Positions 59,543-64,000 of a stretch of 64,000 bases of DNA are shown in pieces; within the stretch, counting starts at the first letter, position 1, and every line of letters begins with the position of its first letter. This stretch comes from Nostoc sp. ATCC 43529 (GTDB taxonomy: Bacteria > Cyanobacteriota > Cyanobacteriia > Cyanobacteriales > Nostocaceae). The notes under the pieces were generated by a model, which did not search any database, had not been told where the DNA came from, and worked only from the letters and a program-made list of their open reading frames with translations. The stretch is taken from NCBI GenBank assembly GCA_003326205.1, contig LWTK01000039.1:1-64000 (forward strand). Reading direction: 5' to 3'. The position numbers and the translations under genes are program-made.

Positions 59543-61738
59543 TCACTGCGTCGGCAGTTTTGGATGTGTAGTCGAATACTTTGCCACTATGCTAGAAATT
59601 TCAGGGTTGTAAAGTCTGAGATAATTCCAGTAATTGCCGAATACTTGACGCACATAATTTTTGGTTTCATCAAAGGGAATGTCTTCCACAAACTCATCTG
59701 GATCTTGTGTTGTCATAGTTTGCAGCCATTTGGAGACATTGCCAGGCCCAGCATTATAACTAGCGATCGCTAGCAAGGAATTATTATTATATTGCTCATG
59801 GGTATGATCCAAATACCATGTACCCAGCATGATGTTTTCGTTGGGATTTTCTAAGTTTATTGTTTTGCTATTCAACTTGATTTGTGGGGCAATCCATTGA
59901 GCTGTACTCGGTAATACCTGCATTAAGCCAGTAGCATTTGCCACAGATTTAATTTTTGGTTGAAACCTGGACTCTTGACGAATTAAGGCAGTAACTAACA
60001 GAGGATTGAGTTGACGCTCAGTAGACCACTTCTCAATCTCTCGCAGATAGGGAAATGGATAACGCGCTTGCCAGTAGGAGATTTGTTTGCTTAGAGTTTG
60101 ATATTCGGCAAGTTCAGCTGGTATTTCCCGGTCTTCTAATTTAGAAATCTTGTCAATTCCTATGAGATTTTCTCCCCTTGCTAGCTGCATCAACCCTTCA
60201 GTAAATTGCTCTGCTACTGTTGGCTGAGTTTTGTTCTGAAATTCTGTTTGCCACTGTAACCAAGCATCGCGGTCTTGACCCAACAGATACAATTCTTTGA
60301 AAGTTTCAGAACCCGCAGGCGGTAATGAACGTTGGGGTGCGACGACTTCCGGGTTCATTGAGCGCACGTTGTCAAAGTTGCCCACATTCAACCCCAACAT
60401 CGTCGCCGATCGCCATGCATAGTAAGAGTAGGGAAACTGGCTAACCACATATTCATAAGCAGTTTGAGACTCTTGCTGTTTTCCTAGTGAAGCTGCCCAT
60501 TTACCTACCCAAAAGCCTGCTCTCGGAGCCAAAATACTGTTGGGGTTGTTGCTAACAATTGGTTCTGCCCATTGCCATGCACCAATGTAATCTTTGTTGT
60601 TGGCTTTATCTTGGGCGATTTTCCAGCGATACTCTGCTGCTTCGTCAGAATTACCGTACTTACCTAAGAGTAATTGCCAAGCTGAGCTAGCTGACTTTTG
60701 ATCTTTGAGTGCTTGGAAAGTTTTAGCTTTTTGTACCAGTGCAGTACTAGCTTGATCGGGGAATTTACTAATTACTTGGTCAAGATAAGGTAAGCCATCT
60801 TTGGGAGTTTTTGCCATTTCTGCTAATCGCAGCAGTGCAGTCCCAGTTTCTTTAGCTTGGGGAAATTGCTGTACCAGTTGTTTATAGATGGCGATCGCTT
60901 TTTCTCTATCTTTCCCCCCTACTTGTAACCCCCGTGCGGTGCGGTAGAGGTTGCGGGCTGTTTTGGGTGCTTTGGCATAAGCATTCCCGGCTTTGAGAAA
61001 TTGATTATTTTCCCAATAGGCTGTACCAATGAGTTCCCAATCTTCCGGTTTGAGGGTAGGTTGTTTAACTAACCCATCCAAAACCCCGACTATCCCTGGT
61101 TGGTCATAGGCGTACTTTGCCAAAATCAACTGTAATTTTGGCTGATTGGGATTTTCTTGTAAGCGTTTGCGGATAATTTCCCAAGTCAAGGGGTTAGAAG
61201 GAAATTGAGCGATCGCAATTTCCTGTTGCTTTGGTTGGGCAATTAAATACAACGCTTTAACTGCGGCTGCTTCTTTGGGATATTCTTTGAGCACTTTTCG
61301 CCTGAGATCCGAAGCTTTGCCGTCCTCACCCAGCATATCCTCTGCCTGAGCTTGTTTGAGTAAAATGTAAGGCGCGAGAATGGGATAGTCTTTCTCTAAT
61401 CCTTCCAACAAAGCCAGGGCTTTTTTACCTTGGGTTCTTTCAATGTAATCGCTCGCCAAAAGATAACGAGCGCGATTGCGGTCTGGGGAAGCGGATTGCC
61501 CTGCAATGGCAGCTAGTTTTCCCGCCCGTTCTGGCAGAGATTGTGATATCAGTGGAAAGACCGCTGATTGGGCAACGCTAGCCTCAGATGTTTGCTCTAT
61601 CTGATTGTTACCCAATTTGAGCCATTGCCCCAAAGATTTGCCAATCTCAGGTGCTGATACCATTGCCCCAGCTGAAAAGGCAAACAGCGCCCCAGCCGCA
61701 ATTATGGAAATTTGCTTTTTCTGTAGTTTCTTCAGCAT
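59543..61738 (-). CDS. slt: Soluble lytic murein transglycosylase (Slt family)
   Basis: 731 residues. N-terminal membrane/signal anchor (KQISIIAAGALFAFSAGAMV), then a long helical solenoid of TPR-like units (NPLTWEIIRKRLQENPNQPK; GTAYWENNQFLKAGNAYAKA). The C-terminal SLT domain has ALIRQESRFQPKIKSVANATGLMQVLPSTAQWIA with the catalytic Glu, then YNNNSLLAIASYNAGPGNVS. It cleaves glycan strands to 1,6-anhydro-muropeptides in the periplasm. Same layout as E. coli Slt70. Confidence 0.95.
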   Translation of the reverse strand: MLKKLQKKQISIIAAGALFAFSAGAMVSAPEIGKSLGQWLKLGNNQIEQTSEASVAQSAVFPLISQSLPERAGKLAAIAGQSASPDRNRARYLLASDYIERTQGKKALALLEGLEKDYPILAPYILLKQAQAEDMLGEDGKASDLRRKVLKEYPKEAAAVKALYLIAQPKQQEIAIAQFPSNPLTWEIIRKRLQENPNQPKLQLILAKYAYDQPGIVGVLDGLVKQPTLKPEDWELIGTAYWENNQFLKAGNAYAKAPKTARNLYRTARGLQVGGKDREKAIAIYKQLVQQFPQAKETGTALLRLAEMAKTPKDGLPYLDQVISKFPDQASTALVQKAKTFQALKDQKSASSAWQLLLGKYGNSDEAAEYRWKIAQDKANNKDYIGAWQWAEPIVSNNPNSILAPRAGFWVGKWAASLGKQQESQTAYEYVVSQFPYSYYAWRSATMLGLNVGNFDNVRSMNPEVVAPQRSLPPAGSETFKELYLLGQDRDAWLQWQTEFQNKTQPTVAEQFTEGLMQLARGENLIGIDKISKLEDREIPAELAEYQTLSKQISYWQARYPFPYLREIEKWSTERQLNPLLVTALIRQESRFQPKIKSVANATGLMQVLPSTAQWIAPQIKLNSKTINLENPNENIMLGTWYLDHTHEQYNNNSLLAIASYNAGPGNVSKWLQTMTTQDPDEFVEDIPFDETKNYVRQVFGNYWNYLRLYNPEISSIVAKYSTTHPKLPTQ

Positions 61739-62392
61739 GAATACCCGCTGAAAAGTTCCAATGAATTTCTTGAAACTCTAGCACTCTTAACCATCAGTGG
61801 TACCAATTTTTAATTTGAGATTTTTAATTTTATGTAGAAAAATATTAATTTTCAATCTTACGGTTGACAGTGTTGGTTTGGTAGCATACATTAAACACTA
61901 TTACATCTATCCTAAGGATAAATGTAACAATTTTTCTCATATCCGAATAATAATTGAATACATATAATAACGTAACCCCAAGAAATAAAAACAACCACTT
62001 GAAGTTGTTGACGGGTGAATTTTGACTGCTGACTGTAAACAATAGCACATTTTTTATTGGGAAATCCTAATAATAAATAAATTGTTTATTGCCTGCCTTC
62101 CTAACTAAAATAGCATTGATATAGCAATCGTAAATAAATTGCAAAATTGCTCACGAAGGTAGGGAAAAGGAAACTTTTATCCAATATTGGATTGTGGAAT
62201 AAATAGAAAAATAGCTCAAAGTTAATAGCATTTTCGATTTTAAATTGAGGGCGATCGCATTTCCAAACCATCACAAGTGTAAGTGCGATCGCCCTTTAAT
62301 TTAAAGTAGTGCGTTGTTCTGAAGGTGAAAAGCTGTTCGCAGTCCTTTAAATTAGAGATAATATTTTTATTATCAGTAATCCTTTATCATTT
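61739..62392. other. Spacer upstream of slt and of the Uma2 gene
   Basis: No credible gene; a 67-codon open frame on the minus strand (61845-62048) has no supportive context. A HIP1-containing hairpin at 62248-62295 is the only strong structure. Confidence 0.5.
62248..62295. repeat. HIP1-containing hairpin
   Basis: agggcgatcgca and tgcgatcgccct are perfect 12-base arms with a 24-base spacer, each arm holding GCGATCGC. Followed by ttaattt. Confidence 0.8.
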
Positions 62393-63031
62393 ATGACTCA
62401 AGCCATACCCAAGCAAGTAACCTTTGAGGAATTCGCCGATTGGCTACCCGAAAATTCAGGGGTACGCTACGAACTACATAACGGAGATATTGTTGAGATG
62501 GTACAACCAGTAGGGGAACACGAAGGAGTAAAGGGTTTTTTAGCAAGAAAAGTAACAGTTGAGTTTGACCGATTAGACCTCCCCTACTTCATGCCTAACC
62601 AAGTTATCGTTAGACCACCAGAAAAAGATTCTGGTTACTTCCCAGATGTCTTGGTGCTAAACCGTGCAAATCTGGCAAACGAAAAATTATGGCAAAAACA
62701 ATCTATTGTTAGCCTGGGTGCATCGATACCTTTGGTAATTGAGATTGTATCAACCAATTGGCGGGACGATTACTATTTAAAATACGCTGATTACGAGGAA
62801 ATGGGTATCCCCGAATACTGGATTGTTGATTATGCTGCGTTAGGTGGACGTAATTTTATCGGTAACCCCAAGCAACCGACAATCTCCGTTTGTAATTTGG
62901 TTGATGGAGAATATCAGATAAGTAGGTTTCGAGAAAGCGATGCCTGCGGCGGTAAACAACGCATCGTCTCCCAAACTTTTCCTGAATTAAATCTCACCCC
63001 AAACCAGATTTTTCAAGCTGGTCTGGTTTAG
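62393..63031 (+). CDS. Uma2-family PD-(D/E)XK endonuclease-like protein
   Basis: 212 residues. VTFEEFADWLPENSGVRYELHNGDIVEM, FMPNQVIVRPPEKDSGYFPDVLVLNRANL, and PLVIEIVSTNWRDDYYLKYADYEEMGIPEYWIVDY follow the family core (D-...-E-hydrophobic-V/x-S with a later Lys). Uma2 proteins are massively expanded in cyanobacteria; function unknown, perhaps nuclease or mobile-element linked. Intact, unlike the copy at 35488-36063. Confidence 0.9.
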   Translation: MTQAIPKQVTFEEFADWLPENSGVRYELHNGDIVEMVQPVGEHEGVKGFLARKVTVEFDRLDLPYFMPNQVIVRPPEKDSGYFPDVLVLNRANLANEKLWQKQSIVSLGASIPLVIEIVSTNWRDDYYLKYADYEEMGIPEYWIVDYAALGGRNFIGNPKQPTISVCNLVDGEYQISRFRESDACGGKQRIVSQTFPELNLTPNQIFQAGLV

Positions 63032-63034
63032 GGT

Positions 63035-64000
63035 TTATCGTTTTGCTAATTCTGGTGTCCGTCCCTTCAAACCGATCATCAACTTCAGCATAAACACTTT
63101 TAACATAGGTACTCGCTGCAATAACCATAAACCTAAGCGCCGAACCAACACCACAGGCAAGAAATTATTAGAAAACATCCGATCTAACAAATCGGTGAAA
63201 CCCAAAATCGTCAGGTTTTCCAACTTGCGCCAGCGTTCATAACGTTTGAGAATTTGAATTTCCCCAATATCTTTACCTGCTTTGTGCGCTGCTTGGATTA
63301 CTTGCGCCAAAGCTGCTGCATCCCGAATACCCAAATTTAAACCTTGTCCGCCGACGGGATGACAGTTGTGTGCAGCGTCACCAATTAATGCTAGTCGGGG
63401 AAGAACATAGCGATCGCTTTGCATGAGTTGTACTTGAAACACGAAGCGATCGCCTAGTAGTTCCAATTTACCCATCTGATTGCCATAGCGACGGGTTAAT
63501 TCTCTTAAAAATTGCTCATCATCTAAAGCACACAAAGCTTTTGCTTCTTCGTGAGGTGCTGTCCACACAATTCGGCAACGGTTCCCTGGTAAAGGTAAAA
63601 TCGCAAAGGGGCCGCTAGACCAAAATCTTTCGTAAGCAGTGTTATTGTGGGGTTTTTCGGGTTTGACAAATGCAACGATGCAAGACTGCCAATATTTCCA
63701 GCCAGAGGTTTTGATACCAGCAGCTTGACGAATGGGCGATCGCGATCCATCTGCGGCTACGAGTAATTTACTCTTGATAGTTCGGAGTTCGCCAGCAACT
63801 TTAATATCTATGCCTACAGCATCCGGTTGGTACTGCGTGTTTACCACCTCAGCCGGACACAGATAAGTCACATTTGCACAATCTCGAACAAACTCCTGTA
63901 AAGGTTCCAATATTGCTTGGTGTTCCGCCACATAACCCAACTCTGGCGTACCTATATCGTCTGTGACAAATTCCACCACACCGGGATAATCGGCATCAGA
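63035..64000 (-). CDS. FAD-dependent monooxygenase (UbiH/VisC family), partial at the window edge
   Basis: The last ~322 residues are present; the frame remains open beyond the edge. KLLVAADGSRSPIRQAAGI is the DG motif, and LIGDAAHNCHPVGGQGLNLGIRDAAALAQVI is the GD motif of group A flavin hydroxylases. AEHQAILEPLQEF is the UbiH-type substrate domain entry. Such enzymes hydroxylate the quinone ring; in cyanobacteria the substrate could be plastoquinone- or menaquinone-related, or another aromatic. The N-terminal GxGxxG is outside the window. Confidence 0.9.
   Translation of the reverse strand, partial: SDADYPGVVEFVTDDIGTPELGYVAEHQAILEPLQEFVRDCANVTYLCPAEVVNTQYQPDAVGIDIKVAGELRTIKSKLLVAADGSRSPIRQAAGIKTSGWKYWQSCIVAFVKPEKPHNNTAYERFWSSGPFAILPLPGNRCRIVWTAPHEEAKALCALDDEQFLRELTRRYGNQMGKLELLGDRFVFQVQLMQSDRYVLPRLALIGDAAHNCHPVGGQGLNLGIRDAAALAQVIQAAHKAGKDIGEIQILKRYERWRKLENLTILGFTDLLDRMFSNNFLPVVLVRRLGLWLLQRVPMLKVFMLKLMIGLKGRTPELAKR

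Noticed and set aside
61845..62048. 67-codon open frame on the minus strand upstream of slt
   Set aside because: Very AT-rich, irregular composition, no ribosome binding site, and no recognisable domain; probably chance.
1..64000. tRNA, rRNA or tmRNA genes
   Set aside because: No GTTCGA-type T-arm with a matching acceptor stem was noticed on either strand by eye; a tRNAscan search would be decisive.

Overview
The window looks like chromosomal DNA of a filamentous, probably heterocyst-forming cyanobacterium (order Nostocales; genus not determined). The evidence is phycobilisome, photosystem and NDH-1 genes (cpcT-like lyase, thf1/psb29, ndhS), a cytochrome c6, very frequent GCGATCGC (HIP1) octamers, and the heptamer tandem repeats and small palindromic elements typical of Nostoc-like genomes. 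No rRNA, tRNA, CRISPR array or intact transposon was seen.

Layout. 1-3.5 kb is accessory: the 3' end of an IS5-type transposase, a nuclease-like protein, a HicA/HicB pair, an apparently truncated membrane protein and a ParE/Phd pair. 3.6-22.5 kb is mostly housekeeping: a DUF2993 lipid-binding protein, uxs-ugd (UDP-glucose to UDP-glucuronate to UDP-xylose), a CPA2 antiporter with two universal-stress domains, ndhS, rodA, Mrp/ApbC, hemF, a STAS protein, cpcT, a PEP-CTERM protein, thf1, holin-like and ExbB/ExbD genes. 22.9-28.4 kb is a four-gene plus-strand operon, the most unusual locus here: a SesB/PGAP1-like lipase, a STAND-like P-loop protein with helical repeats, an SPFH-like coiled-coil protein and a membrane protein with an NTF2-like domain. 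The lipase C-terminus and the STAND N-terminus carry the same short Gly-rich motif, as in NLR/effector pairs that signal through a shared adhesive motif.

28.5-43.5 kb holds a GH15/phosphorylase-kinase-like protein, a 44-residue small protein, mgtE, pyrB (with an in-frame palindromic insertion), a Uma2 pseudogene, a pentapeptide protein, tldE/tldD, and a minus-strand lipid-sugar cluster (two small EamA/SMR proteins, an FAD oxidoreductase, a GT2 transferase). 43.5-45.5 kb is about 2 kb without a recognisable gene. 46-52.9 kb contains tex, a [2Fe-2S] ferredoxin, holin-like and Pmp3 membrane proteins, a coiled-coil protein, a cytochrome c6 and an aldo/keto reductase.

53.1-58.2 kb is a second SPFH-plus-ATPase locus on the minus strand: NfeD/YqiJ-like protein, flotillin, a STAND/AAA ATPase and a degenerate-STAND TPR protein. 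It parallels the 22.9-28.4 kb locus. The window ends with a DapF homologue lacking both catalytic cysteines, a Slt-type lytic transglycosylase, an intact Uma2 protein and a partial UbiH-type FAD monooxygenase.

Intergenic DNA is dominated by heptamer repeats, small inverted-repeat elements and hairpin families, listed individually. Functions were assigned by recognising families in the translated sequence; no database search was run.
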